Shown here in pieces: positions 1 through 14,100 of a stretch of DNA of 64,000 bases. The notes under the pieces are model-generated. The model was not told the DNA's origin and did not search any database. It saw nothing but the letters and a program-made list of their open reading frames with translations. Position 1 is the stretch's first letter, and each line of letters starts with the position of its first letter. Source of the stretch: Yponomeuta sedellus (Eukaryota; Arthropoda; Insecta; Lepidoptera; Yponomeutidae); the NCBI GenBank assembly GCA_934045075.1, contig OW203730.1, positions 6,460,785 through 6,524,784 on the forward strand, in the 5' to 3' direction. A program made the position numbers and the translations under genes.

Positions 1-1001
1 ACATTTGAAAAAGTACATAATTATAATTGGCTTTGCAAGTATATCTGCCTACGAAATTAATAAAGGCTGATTCATAAAGTAGACAATACTATCTACGTTC
101 ATTGTATGGTTATAAATGATTTCATTTAGTATACAAAAGATAAGATAAAACCTTATTCACCTCACAATAACACACGAAAGTTGGTCAGTTTCTGTGTTTT
201 TTTGCGGAAGTTAATGGTCCTACAATCCAGAGAGTTTCATTTTTATTTTAAGCAGTGACTTTATTGGTTCCATGCTTCATGATTCTGGAAACTTCACCAA
301 AGAGAAAACGTGGAGGTAGGTCCGCTAACACGTACAGTGTAAGAAAAAATGTATATAATTGCTGAAATCACCGGAAGACAACGAACGTGATTGCCCCTAG
401 CAATCAGTTCTAATCTGCCCCTTCGGTCTGACTGGCAGCATTGTTCCATCTTTTACTAATCTCCTTAGAGATATGAGAGGGAAGAGGGCTACGCCCAACA
501 GTGGACTCTATTCATAGACTGCATAGATATAAGAACGTTTTATTCAAATAACGCAATACCTGAAAATTGTTCATACAGTGTAGCTATTTAAGCTACTTCT
601 AATTTATAATAACAATTGCCTTAAGCCCAGTTTAAATTATCTTGGTTACGTTATTCCCTCTTTCTCAACTGCCCCTGAGAAATAGTTTAAAAAATCTTGT
701 TATCATAAAATGGGAACGGTATAATTTTAAATTGTTATTTTAACTTCATTATCAAAACTGAAAAAAAAAATGCGAGCCGGACTCGCGCACGAATAGTTCC
801 GATTCATTATTATGCTTGGTAATAGATCTATGTAGTTTTGATAATTGTATGATTTGATTAGGTTTCGATGGAGGTGACACGCTCGTTCTTCGAGCAGAGC
901 CCCTAAATAAGTAAAATTAAAAATAATCATTATTATTTATTTCTAAAGTGAATATTCAATAAATATACTTTAAATATTATGTGGAATCACTTCTGTATTA
1001 C

Positions 1002-1090
1002 GGCATCGCCGCATAAAATAAAATATGCGGCGATGCATATTTTATTTTATGCGGCGATGCCGCATAAAATAAAATATGCATCGCCGCATA
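1002..1090. repeat. Near-perfect palindrome cluster (GCATCGCCGCAT units)
   Basis: The 27-base arm at 1002-1028 is the exact inverse of 1035-1061, with a 6-base spacer. A third copy, inverted relative to the second, follows at about 1059-1090. Arms alternate a GC-rich part (GGCATCGCCGCAT) with AAAATAAAATATGC, so competing hairpins are possible. Confidence 0.9.
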
Positions 1091-1137
1091 AAATATTTTT
1101 TTATTTTAAATATACTCTTAAATATTTATTTTATTAC

Positions 1138-1325
1138 TAGCTGACCCAGCGAATGTACCGCCTAACAGTCGATTCTTTAATTTTTTTTAATTTTTCTCTC
1201 CGTAAGAACCATCCTCGTACTTCAAGGAATATTCTAAACAAAGAATAAGCGAAATCGGTTCAGCTGCTCTCGAGATTTGCGCTTACCAACACATTCAGCG
1301 ATTAATTTTAATATTATAGAATAAT
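1138..1325. repeat. Dispersed repeat, copy 1 (partner at 49800-49970)
   Basis: Begins CTAGCTGACCCAGC and shares long stretches with 49800-49970, including CAGTCGATTCTTTAAT, CCATCCTCGTACTTCAAGG and CAGCTGCTCTCGAGATTTGC. Both end near ATTATAGAA. The family is not identified by eye. Confidence 0.75.
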
Positions 1326-2048
1326 TTAATTAGTTATTTCTTAAGGGAACATGCATATAACTAAATATTCTGTCACGCATCATTTCAAGCATATATTACG
1401 CTTCACTGGTTGCCACCAGTTGTCTGTTGACAAACAGACGGACAGTGGATTCTTACTAATATGGTCCCGTTTTCTTGTTTTACTACAACCTCATAATGGT
1501 TAACCAGTTGTTGACTGTACCTATCGATCAAACTTCAGATTTATAGGTACATTAAATCGTAGGTTGGTAAATGAAATGCAATCCACAATCCGTGGAGAAT
1601 TCACGTCAAGATATTACAGCAAAAGTTTAGGACCGTAATTGAAATTTACATGCGACGATAATTTTAATGAAATCCTTTTTATTTTTTGCGTGGTAGAATA
1701 GTTATCCTCATAGTTAAGATGTTTTCGCACTTTATATTAGATATAAGTAATCGGTAATCGTATATTAAGTAGTCAACATCCAAGAATAGTAAAATCATAA
1801 TAATAAAACCAAATTAAGGTGTAATATTATTACATAATTAAGTATAATTTACGAGATATCAACGTATTTTTTTATATACTTAGGTACCTGCTTTCCATTA
1901 ATGTTATCTTTAACGGCTGATTGAGAACGACCATAACATAATCAAAACGAACAAACTAAAAATTTCTAGAGCAAACCGTAAAAATAGTGACCGCGACAAA
2001 ATGAAAGTCGCTCGTGGGTTAATCAAGTGCATAGAAATTAAGTGAAAC

Positions 2049-2124
2049 ATGTCGGACACACCGGACGATATTCAGAAACATTACCGCAGAGATGTACTCC
2101 CTGATGATGTGCCGAGGACTTTTG
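2049..2124 (+). CDS. Exon 1 (coding part) of the filamin-like gene
   Basis: The exon encodes 25 residues starting MSDTPDDIQKHYRRD, then one base of a split codon. The donor GTCAGT follows at 2125. It was found because phase 1 and the resulting Ala codon fit exon 2 at 6078, about 3.95 kb away. The 5' UTR boundary and transcription start are not visible. This is the weakest-supported exon because it is short and has no domain of its own. Confidence 0.65.
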
Positions 2125-5100
2125 GTCAGTACCCTTCAGTAGAAGAGTCTAGAATCGCTCGTAGCCCCGGCTGCCTGAGTGATCTTAACCGATGATGACG
2201 GTTAAGCAACACAGGGCGCGTTCAGTGCTTGGATGGATAAAACCGTCTACGACTATCGCCAGTGGCATTTTTCTGAGCGGTTCCGTGCTTCACAAGGCAC
2301 GTTAAGCAGTCGGTGCCGTCTGCCATCAATAGATGGCAGCCGTTAAGCCAAGTCAGTGGCCTCAAGGTGACTTGAAAACTTCTGACAGTAAGACCAGCCA
2401 TTAGTCTTGCAAGCCTTCACCAATCCGGACTTAGCCCCCATAACATAAACTTTTGATCCCAAGATTTAGGCTGGCAAGAGTTAATACATCCTTCATGGGG
2501 CATTGTATACGCTTCTACAATAAAATCCCTGAAGATTAAGTTTGACTGAAGCGCGGTTCAAAAAAGGTGTAAAGTAGGTACACTTTGTGCCAAAAGAGCT
2601 ACTATAATATTAAGGATTATTTAGATGCCAATGATGTCTGGAATTCAAGCATGTAAAATTCGCGAGTTTTGTAGAATCTGTGTAAATTCTGTTAATTAAG
2701 GAATTTGAAAAGACTAAGTTTGGAGTTTTTTTGTCCATTTTTTCTCCAAAATGATCCAGATTTTGAAATGGACACCTAGTTTGCCTTGTAACGTTCAGTA
2801 TCTGCGCTACTTTGAATAAAACCATTTCATTTCATTTCATAGAGGAGTATGGCTCAAGGTAGAGACCCGTGCCCCTCGGTGGGGGCATAATGGGTTGATG
2901 ATGATGATTTGTGTTGAACTGAAGAATCAGTCAATCAATCTATACTCGTCCACTGCTGGATATAGGCATCCTTTAAGGCACGCCACATCGCTCTCCCTTC
3001 CATACTCAGCCAGCCATTAGTGGCTGGTCTTACTGTAAGAATTTTTCAAGCCGCCATAAAGCCTCTGACTTGGCTTTACGACTGCCATCTGATCAACACA
3101 CAAGGGATCATGACACGAATATCCCTCAACATACATACGGTTCTTCTACCCTCAACGCACCAGAGGTTTGTTTCGTCAATTTGATTTCACGTGTGTATGT
3201 CTAGTATCAAAAATAGCCCATACTATAGATCTATCATAATCTACAACAAGATTCCAGATACCATAAAACAAATAGAAAAAGATACAGTTTTCAAAACAAA
3301 ACTACTAATTCAAAAATGCTATTATAGTGTACAAGAATTCCTGGAAGACACGTAAATTCTATGTTTTTTTATCTCTTAACAGTTGTTATTTATGTAAGAA
3401 ATGTGTAAATGAACTGTAAATATTATGCAAAATGTTGCTATGCCCTACAGGGTCCACAATGGTACTTATAAGAATATCAACACCTTGTGAACTTATGGTT
3501 GCAATAAATGATGATGATGATGATGATCATTTGTTACGGATTTTAGTGATGCTTTTGCCCACCAGTGGGACACAAACATGACTAACTAAAAAAAATATTT
3601 TGTGTAAAGGAAACCTAAAATTTCAACAGCAGCAGTGCAAAAAGCACTCTAATTCAAAGATATGAGTAGGTACGGAAATAGATTTGAGTATCGAGTACTA
3701 GTACTCAATACTCAAATCCTAGGATTACTATATCCGGTCTGAAGAAAGGAGAGAGAGAGAACCCTTTATTGTACATAAAAATGGAAATTACACAGATATT
3801 TCTTAACCTAAGAGTACAAACGGCGGCCTTATCGCTAAAAGTGATCTCTTCCAGACAACTTTTGGATGGACTGGACTAATAATATTGAAGAAGAAATAAG
3901 ATTTACAAATATACAAGATTATTACAAAGGTATAAATGAATACATGCCTAAACAACAGTGTACATATAGTTATCAACAGATAAATACAAATAATTTACAT
4001 AAATACACTAAATAAAAATATATATTATTATTTAAATACATAGGAAGAAATACAAAGGAATTGGGTATGTTTGAATATATTACTATTTAAAATTAAAGCG
4101 GGCTGATTTCAAGCCAAATATGTCGCTACGTTTCACGAGAATGCGAATGCTCAACAAAACATTGTTTGAACTTCACTATCTTAAATATGAAACAATATGT
4201 TGAGTTACTTCAAATGCGTAGTTCGGAGAAAAATTAAATTGGCCTAGAAAATCAGATTCCACGGTTTCTATTATGGTCGAAAATATTGTACTTACAGTAA
4301 CTCACGACAGCAAATGCAGAATATATTTAAATTAGTAAACAATTACAATAAATTAAGTTTTCTTCTATAAAATTCATATAACTTCAGTTATCAGTTCACA
4401 TCAGTGATCAGAAAAACACTCCAAGGAGTTTCCTTTATTAATTTCATTCATTGTAATAGAATCAATCCTTTCACGGTAAGAGAGATTTTTACGGCCTTGA
4501 TAAAAGAATTGGTTGACTAGAACACAGAACACTAGAACACTGCAAACACAGTACAGTGAAACTTTAATAGTTTCTGCGATAAAAAAATTGTGTGACCTAC
4601 TCGTAACTGCGTAGTTTCCTATAATTTTACTCATTTGTTTAGCTTCAACGACCATAAAATAACCATAGTTAGACCTGAGATTTCCGCACTTAGCCTCATA
4701 GTTGGGCCATTGTACGTAGCAAGCGCTGAGGTACGCTAACACCTCAGACACTAGGGTTTCCTTACGATGTTTTCCTTCACCGTCAGCGAGTAGTATTGCT
4801 ACTATAATTTCACAAATGTACATAACTTAAGAAAACAATGTCATTGCTACATGCCGGGGTTCGAACCCACTACCTCCCGATTGAGAAGCCGGCGTTCTAC
4901 ACCGCTCCGCTACCACCGCTATCTATACAATAACCATTTCAATGAAAGTTCGTAGATCTGTGAAAGAAATAATTACTGATTTCTCTGAGAAAAGGAAAGT
5001 GCCCTTCTCAGTGTCCAAATAAACGCATATTTAAATATAAATAGAAAAAGATTGAAAAGTCCTTGAATCTCAACTTTGGCTGTTTCATTCGGAAACTCCT

Positions 5101-8100
5101 AGTTATATCTGTTTCTCTATTGTAATCTCTACGAAATGTGTGCAGTTTCTATGCACAGCGATTGGATAGATAGATAGAATATTATTTATTGTAAGTACAA
5201 CAGGAATTACATAAGAGACTTAAAAAATAACAGTACATGGAAAAGAAGACATGGAAACTGAAGAACGGGTAGTCGGCGCAACCAAACAATACGAGACAAG
5301 ATACTTTTATAGTTGATAAACATACGTAAATGGTAGATACATAAATATGAAATAAATAAAAATAAACATACAAAAAACAATAAAATAACAATAAACAAAT
5401 GGTGGGTCTAGGTCCTCGTGGACAGCTGGGGTCTCGAAGATATATGAATAAATAGCGCCAAGTTGCACAACCGTTCGTTGCGGCGGCGCGTGAAGCAGAG
5501 AGGGTATTTTTTGACTGGCGTGCGGGAGGGGAAGCGGGGCGGGCGTCCAAAATTACGTTTCGATATTGCCCATCATTATGCGTTAACAGGCTCCCGCCGT
5601 TAGAACGTTCTGTTCTAATGTTGATCTGATGATTGAGGCAGCACGCAGAGACGATTGTAGGCTCTTCTCAGCGTGCCTGAAGATGTGTAGATGTGTAGAT
5701 GTGTAGGTATAAGTGAAAATAAATAAATAAATAAATAAATATGTTTGTTTATTTTCATTCACATGGACATGAACGATAAATATACCTACATGATACTAGA
5801 AAGTTGATTAGATAGTACTCATCACTTACCTATACAACATCACCTCCCGGTGCACTTATTAGTCCTAAATCTAGAGTACTTATAGCAAACTGAAAAGTCG
5901 ATGCTTGGATGCACACCTCATTATCCATGACCAGTATAATGTCGTCTTTCAAAATACTGTAGCTACAATATGTAATCCATTGCAAAGAGCAGTGTGTACA
6001 GTTTTCAAGCACACTCCTCACTGCACCCCCTCCTTGCACACACACAAACTTACTTCTGTGTTATCTTTCTCCTGCAGCACTATTCTCGATCCCGGAGTAC
6101 CCAGAACTGGAGTCAGGCGAGGGAATGTGGGCAGTGTGCTTAGACGCACTTCTCACTGCGCTGCGGTACCTCGCTCCGGCGACGCTGCTCACTATCTTCT
6201 GGGGGCAACAGAGCTTCTTCTTCAGGATACTAAGACACATCGACTTGGCTTTTCGAGCTAGTGAGTTTTGAATTTAATAAACTAATGTACCTATACTTCT
6301 TCTCTCGCTCTTCCACGTGATCGATTACGTTATCGAGACAGAGATACAGACTGGTAGCATGTTCATCTTTAGATTAGCATTCCACAAATCCGTGCTGTGC
6401 TATGCTCATAATGGCCTTTACTATTTTTTTCTCTCTGTCATCCTAATCGAGTAATTTAAAGAAACAGACTAGACGAGACTCGAAAGTTCATCCAGTGCAA
6501 GCAACAATAATACGAGTACAGGCATCTCAAAGCACGAAATACCTGAACCATGCCGAGATCTCAAACTAGTATAACTCTCTATGGGCAAGACTGACTTCTA
6601 AGATACAGGTTACCTTAGTTTGAAAGTCGGGACTTTACGTGGTGTTGTAAGAAAGCTGTAGATACCTACATATTAAAAATTACATTGTCAATAAATTACT
6701 TACTTTGTTAAAAACTAACTCTAGTAAAGCTATAGAATAGAAATCGACAATCTAGCCAATGAAACGATACCAGTCCGTCTATTCAAGGTTTCCACTATTC
6801 ATACGGTAGAAACATATCCCTTGATGTACAAAACCAAGTCTATGTTGATCTGACCCCAATAACTCATCTTTCCAGTCGTCTTCTCGAGCGACGAGCAAAA
6901 GCAATCGGTGCTGAAATGGATCGCGGAGGCAGGCCCAGTAAGGGTGGAACATCTGGACACGGTCTGGCGACATGGCTGGATACTGTGTGGAGTCCTGGAC
7001 GCGGCCCTGCCGGGGGCTTGCTCGGGACACCCACCCACCAGGCAGACGCTGAAGCACGCGCAGACCATTGCTGATCACTATCTTGGAGTGGACCCGGTAA
7101 GGCATTTGAAGAAGATGAAATACATTTATTTCGAACTACTCCCCACCGCCGTAACCAAGTCGTCAGACCATCTGGTGAAGATTGCCCACGCTGCGTCGTT
7201 TGGTTCGTGCTCACTAGGTCAGAACTTTTTCGCCCCAACGGCTATTAGTTCTTCGAGCTATGATGGTACAAGACCGTGAAGTTTGGAAAACTATGAGGGA
7301 GGCCCATGTCTTCTAGTGGGCGTCAAATGGCTGATGGTAGTGATGATGAAGAAGACATTTATTTAGTACTAGCTTTTGCCCGCCACTCCGTCCGCGTGGA
7401 AAGGATTCAAGGAACAAATTTTGCAACACCGTTCACTCGCTTAAGGGTTAAATTTAGAAAAATGGCAAAACACGTGTTCAATCAATTTTGTTGTATTTAT
7501 TTTAAGTATCAAGAAAATTAGACAACATTCTTTATACCTCCCATAGAAAATTCATAACCCTCTGTGCAAAATTTCAGCTTCCTAGGTCCAACGGCTTGGG
7601 CTGGGCGTTGATGAGTGAGTCAGTCAGTCAGAGCTTTGAATTTTAATTATATAGATTTCTTAATGATTCGCGATGCTCGTATATAGTTATATATTAAACT
7701 TATTAAGGGTCTTATCGGCTCTGTGCACAATATAGAGTTCTATTCTAATATAATCTATTATTTATTAGGTAAAACGTTATTACCTTAACTCCTGTACTCG
7801 CCACTTCAATTTACCCTTCATCACGGCAACTGATATTTACTCGTATTTACTGGTACGAATTAAGGTTTTTAGCTAATAAATAATCGCACTTAGACCCGTT
7901 TAATACTTATTGTGAAAGTTCGTTAAGATATTTGGATGATTGGATGTTTGTTACTCAATCACGCAATAACGGCTGAACGCACTTACCTACGTAAAACTTG
8001 GCATGTAGATAGTTATAGATCTAAATTGAGAAATAGGATACGAATGATATTCTGGTAATGCGTTGCCGTGGGATAATATTTTATTGTTACCGAAACCTTT

Positions 8101-11100
8101 TTTCAAGAACGTTTTACCCAACATCCTTGCCTTTTTTCAAGTCAAACTCTAAGATACGAGTATTTATTTAAAGAGTTGCCATAGTATCAAGAATCGTAAA
8201 CAGATTCCGTGGCGGTATTACACAAGACTATAAAGGACTAGCTTTTGCCCGCGTGTGTCCGCGTGGACTTTTTTTGCAACCCCGTTCAGTCACTTAAGGG
8301 TTAAATTTAGAAAAACGCCGAAACCCGTGTTCAATCAATTGTGTTGAGGAGTATCTATTTTATGTTTCAAGAAAATTAGACAACAATCTTTATACCTCCC
8401 ATACAACGTTTGGCAACCCTTTTCGCCCCCTTAGGGGTTGAATTTCAAAAAATCCAGTCTTATTCCTTGTTTACATTATATATAGACTCATTGTGCAAAA
8501 TTTCAGCTTCCTAAGTCCAACGGCTTGAGCTGGGGTCGATCGCGATCGACCGGTCGATCACGACTATTAGTCCAGTCGATCGTGGTAAGCCAAAAAATAT
8601 AAATACGTAGAAAAGATTGCGCAACGTAATCACCAACTGCTGAACGCATTATCTTGTATCATTTTTCAATCGCCGCTCCGACACGTTATTTATCCTCTCT
8701 TCTACGCAGTATAGCTCTATTTTGTTTTGGGGGCGCGATGAGCAAAGATTTAGAGATCATACAAAGAAAGATCATAATGATATCTATGAAATGGCTACAA
8801 AATTTGCAGATACATTTCAAATGGACCACACGATGTTTCAAAAAGAAATTATTACTTTGCGTTGCGACATATTTCTAAAAGCAAGGTCATCCTTGGGTCT
8901 AGATTTCCGGGCATTGGTTTTCAACCAGAAATATCCAAATTTGAAGAAATGTGTTGAACGACTGCATTTGTGTTTTGGTTCAACATATTTGTGTGAGTTA
9001 GCATTTTCCTACTCAAAAGTATCAAAAAATAAATACCGTTCTCGCTTGACAGACGCTCATATATTGGATTCTTTAAGGTTGGCAATTTCCAACTATGAAC
9101 CCGATTTTGCTAATCTAGCCGAAGATGGTCAGACGCAATGGTCGCACTAATAAATAAATAGTTACTTAGAATAATTTTCAGTTTTATGTTTTCCTTAATA
9201 AAACAAAAAATACCACATAATTATTGTGTAGGTACTAAACTATGCTGTTTCATTTAAGATTTCAAAAAGTTAAAGTAATTGGTAGATAGTAAAGGTTTTC
9301 GTCAGTAAACAGTAGATCTTGGGTCTAATCAAGTCGGCCACCCCTGCTTTAGAAATAGCACGATTCATTGCTTATTTGCCCATGTTTTAAGAGACGAGTC
9401 TGCAAAATTCTGAAAAGCAGGCGGCAGTCACGAACAATTCACGGCTCCAATTAGCATCAAGCTATTCTTATACAGATGCAAATGATAACTATTATTGCCG
9501 TCATAACACCGTCACGTGAAAATGGCACAATCATTGTAACAATAACTCGTCATCATTGCGTGAAAAACGAACAATGAATTGAGTCACTTTATTCTAAGGT
9601 CGTTTTTTTTCTATTTCAGGTGTTTTCCCGCCAGGAGCTAGAATCTAACGACTGTCTGAGCAAACATCAAGAATGGAAGCTAGCGCATTATTTAGAACGA
9701 GTTCGTACTGCCTTGGCCAAAATCCCACCTCCAGTCTCCAAGCCTGCCTCTCAAAGAACTTTACCAGAAGCTCCACAATTCACTCTTGACTACATAGCTC
9801 GGGGGTCAGGCTTAGGAGCAGCCCAAATCAACCAAAAGATGTATTTCAAAGTCTACCCTACCGCACAGCAGTCTTTGGAACCAGGAGATATTACCGTCCT
9901 TATCAGAGGACCCAAAGACACGTATGGTATGGTCGTCATACCACCGATTTTGGGTAAAGCACAATCGATCAGACAAAAGTTATTAAATCTTCAAGCAGCG
10001 AAGCAGTACACCGAAAATGCACTGCCAATAACACAAGGTGCGACTTACCTACGGACGTACGGGAGAACCGATATGAACAAAACGTATCATATACCTAAAA
10101 CAAAGTACGACATTGAAATGAAAGTAGAAATCCAGGAAGATTGTGCCAAGGTTGGATACCTGGTAAACTTGGAAGGGAAATATGAAATTTCTATAGTAAG
10201 CCGAGGAAATGGTATTATAGGATCGCCGTTCACCGTGACGGCATCCAATAACATACTTGAAACTCTAGAAAAGGAAAATTTTTGCCTCGAAGACGGTGAA
10301 GAAATTGATATAGTGGACGTGAAAACGGAAAGAAAAGTTGTATTGAGAATCGTCGACTTTGTCACTGAAAAGATGCTGCTTAATGAAAATGGTTCACTGG
10401 AGAAGATTTCCGACGATGAAGCCAATGTTTTAATGGCGACTGACACTAAAGAAAAGAAGGCCAAAAAGTCAGATTTATCTAGTCCCGAATATGACAATCT
10501 TGATGTAGAGGCTAAGGAAGAAACAAATGTCAGAGTAAGTAGATTTAAGCAAGTAGCTACACAAGTGAAGTCATTAATAAAAGCATGTAAAGCTTTCTAC
10601 CAAGCCATACAAAATAAGGAAAGGGAGGAAAAGAAATGGGAAAGCGCAGAAGTATACGTAAGACCACAAAGTCGACAAGGTATTCCAGACGTAGTCAACT
10701 CTACATTTAATGATTCTTTGATGAGCCCATATAATAAGACAGAAATGTTTGATAAAGTTTTAAAATTGAACTCCAATTATTCATCAACAACATCAGAAAG
10801 ATACAAAAATGCAATGAAGCCCGCTATAAAAAATAAAGTTTACGAACTCGACAATGCAAAGAACCGTTTCAACAAGAGTGATTTTGAATTAATAAACAAG
10901 ATAAACACAGAAGCAAATAATCCATTCGTAAATGTTTCCCAAGAAGACACCTTGTCAAATGAGGCAAAATATGTAGATGAGACCGAAGATCCAGCTCACA
11001 TTGCTGAAATAGAAGGTATGGGTGACCTTCCTATAAAAATTGTAATACATGAAAATGAAGACGAATCTATATCACCTACCTCAAACCCATTCATTGAACC

Positions 11101-14100
11101 AGAACTTTTAGAACGACCAAAGACACCTGTATTAAAAATAATAACTGGAGAAGTTAAAGACAGATTAGATGGTGTTTACGTTGATCCACATATCGAACAA
11201 ATAACAGAAGAAATTTTAGGGAATGAGTTTACAAACCCTTTCTTTATGCATCAACATCAAACATCGGAACACGAAAGACAAGAACCGGTAACCACGTTTA
11301 TTATTGGAGCTCCGGTATCTTTACCACCTATTGTGACAGCGTCTCCACCCGCTCCCGATATGACTTCAATTATGATAACGTCAAATGACCAAAACCTACT
11401 CTCATATGAAAGAAATGAAACTGTACCCATACGGACGACCAAAGATGAAGAATTATCCGCTTCTGTGTTCTCTACACCATTACATACAACTTTAGGAGAA
11501 AACTCGACTACTTCATCAACATTTCACAGCCTAGATTCGAATCTACAGGAAAGCGCTGAAGATATTCTCATGGGTAGTCATGAAAACAGCAATGAGTTTG
11601 AGATAAGCTTGTTAAAATCTAACTCAACAATAGAGTCATCTAAGAAAGACATTTGGGACTCAGCCTACGTAAGTATTGATGAAAACCATAGTTCACCAGA
11701 CAGCAATAATAATGATAATATGTGTGAAGGAACTTGTAAAGCAAAGATTTCTCCTACTGAGGAGACTACACTTAAACAAGAAGACTACATAAATATGGGA
11801 CCAGCAGAAAAAGAACTTTGGGAATCATGTGCAGAATTAACCTGTACAGTTCCTAAGATAACCGAAGAATTCAAATCACCCAGATGGGAAAGAAGGCCGA
11901 TGTTCACACCAATAATTGAAGAAAGTGATAGAAGTATGTCAGGAAACCTAAGAGAGTCTGGAAGATCGACCAAACAAAGCGATATTGATCCGGTGACAAT
12001 GGCGTTTGCTGAACTCAATGAAATATTCCAAGAATACAATTCAACCTCGGAGCAAAGCTCTCTTACAACCAGTGGTGATTATATATTGGACCACAGCAAT
12101 GAGCTAGAATACACTATAGAGACAGACAACATGAGAGTCGAGTCAGCATCTGAACGCGTATCAGATGTGATGAGACCAACGACCATACAGGAACAAGGAG
12201 AGATTTCTGAGGTTCAGCAAAATGCCACTGAATCCATTTCAGTAAGTCAGATCCTTCCATCAAAACTAGGCCATAACGAATCAACTGATTTCAACAATCT
12301 CGACCAAACGAGATTTGGGGAAAACAAACAAACGAACATAGTAATAGAAAAAAAGAAATATTGGGATGAACGAATTCGTGAAATTGAGGAAACTAGATCT
12401 GAGCAAGCGAAAAAGAAAAAACTTATTTCAAAGAACCTAAGACACAATGACTCTTTATCAAAGCGTAGAGGCAAGCAGATGGTCAAACACTTCTTAGTTG
12501 CAAATGAGATGGACAACACATCACTTACGAAATCTCTAGAAATTCCACTTAAATATGGACCAGAGTTACCTACAAAAATATCGGCGAACTCTGATGTAAA
12601 ACTCGTTAAAAAATGGAAAAAATACTGGGATGAAAAACTCGAAACTGAGAAAGACGATATTCAAGTCGCTTGCTTTGGAACAACATCAAATAGAAGAAGT
12701 CGTGAGCAATCATACTCTCCTCAATCCAACACAAACAGTGATGATGACATTTCTACATTAAGTCCTAATCTTGGATTAATTATACAAAGTGATGGTGAAA
12801 CTAACCCACATAAAGACACTTCAACGAATCTGGAACGCGAAACTTCTATTTCGGTTACTAACTACTCTAATAGCAAGCACAAAGAAAAAACTATACCTTG
12901 TTTTGAAGATACAACGGTTGGTTCAATTCAAAAATCTTCTACATTAAAAGAAATGATCACGGAAAAGACTAAAGATAAATGCGCATATTCGTCAACCTTA
13001 CCAGTTAAACAAGACCTACCAGAAGAAGTATTCAAAGCATTCGAAACAAGCCCAAAAAGATTCTTTGGTACTTCAAGAAAACAGATTTTGAATAAAATCG
13101 ACGCTTTTTTAGAAAAACCAAGCACCGCCGATGAAATCACAACCTGTTCTGAAGGTTTTAGCGGTGCTAGTCACGAAAGAGGATTAGTATCAAGTCGCGT
13201 ATCGATGTTCCACAATATATCGCACGTCGAAGATTTGCCATGGAAATATAGCAAAAGCACTTCTTTGATAAATATAAACCACCGCAATGATGATGAAAAT
13301 AATATCAATTTATTACACTCTCAATCCCCAGAAACTATAAACGAAAGTAGTGTTGGAAACTTAATGCAAAAGAAGAAAAATACTTATTTCACAGTAAACG
13401 ACAATTTTAAATCAAAGGAAGAATCAAAATGTGCGACTAAGATTTCAAAGATAAATATGAGATTATGTGAAGATTCAGAAACGAATAATGATTTCATCAT
13501 ATCTCCAAGTATAACAACTGAAACTGTTAAAAAGAGCGATTACAGAAACACAGTGCAAGATAAAATTAAGGCATATTTGACTGAAATTGCTAGTGCAGGT
13601 TCAGATGAATGGGATGGTAGAAAGAGCACTTCCATGTTAAATATAAGGCAACGCAAGGATTCTGAGAAAGACAATGATGTGTGCAGATCGTCAAGCATTT
13701 CTCCAGAAATTCTGAAAGAAAATAACCCAAAAAATGCAATGCAAAATAAGGCCAAAGTGATTTCCATTAAATCAGAAAATAATTTTGTAAAAAATAAAGT
13801 AATGTATTTGACAAATAGCCCACCCCATGTTGATACATATTTTAATGTTGAAAAGAAAACTAATTTGATTTCAACGTTACCAGAGATGAGTGTGAAAAAA
13901 ACACAGAACGAGACAAATAGGCAAACAAATAATGTTACAAAAGCAAGTTATTTGAGAAAAACTACGGTTAGCAAATCAGAAATGGATATTTTTAGTAAAA
14001 TAACTGATATCGATAAAAATGATAATATGGACAAGCACAAGTCATACGACGTGTTACCAAAAGCAAATGTAAAGAACTTCATAAATATTTATGAAACAAA

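Larger units (their letters stand above)
1..2048. other. Upstream region of the filamin-like gene; no gene seen
   Basis: AT-rich sequence with no supported coding exon. It holds the palindrome at 1002-1090 and a dispersed repeat at 1138-1325 that recurs at 49800-49970. The 5' UTR and promoter of the gene starting at 2049 probably lie in the last part, but no TATA or initiator element is convincing. Confidence 0.5.

Noticed and set aside
2190..2250. 5S rRNA gene
   Set aside because: Only the internal promoter-like part is present, with substitutions, and it is fused to a repeated SINE body.
4401..4823. 140-codon minus-strand open frame as a gene
   Set aside because: Much of it lies over a tRNA-derived SINE. 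No domain and no splice support.
4848..4921. Functional tRNA on the minus strand
   Set aside because: Arms do not all pair, and the sequence runs on into a repeated SINE body.
5905..6261. Open frame of 118 codons over exon 2
   Set aside because: It is in a different frame from the one that links the phase-matched exons at 2049 and 6876, and has no domain.
6908..7279. Open frame of 123 codons over the CH exon
   Set aside because: Shadow frame. The CH domain is read in another frame with clean splice borders.
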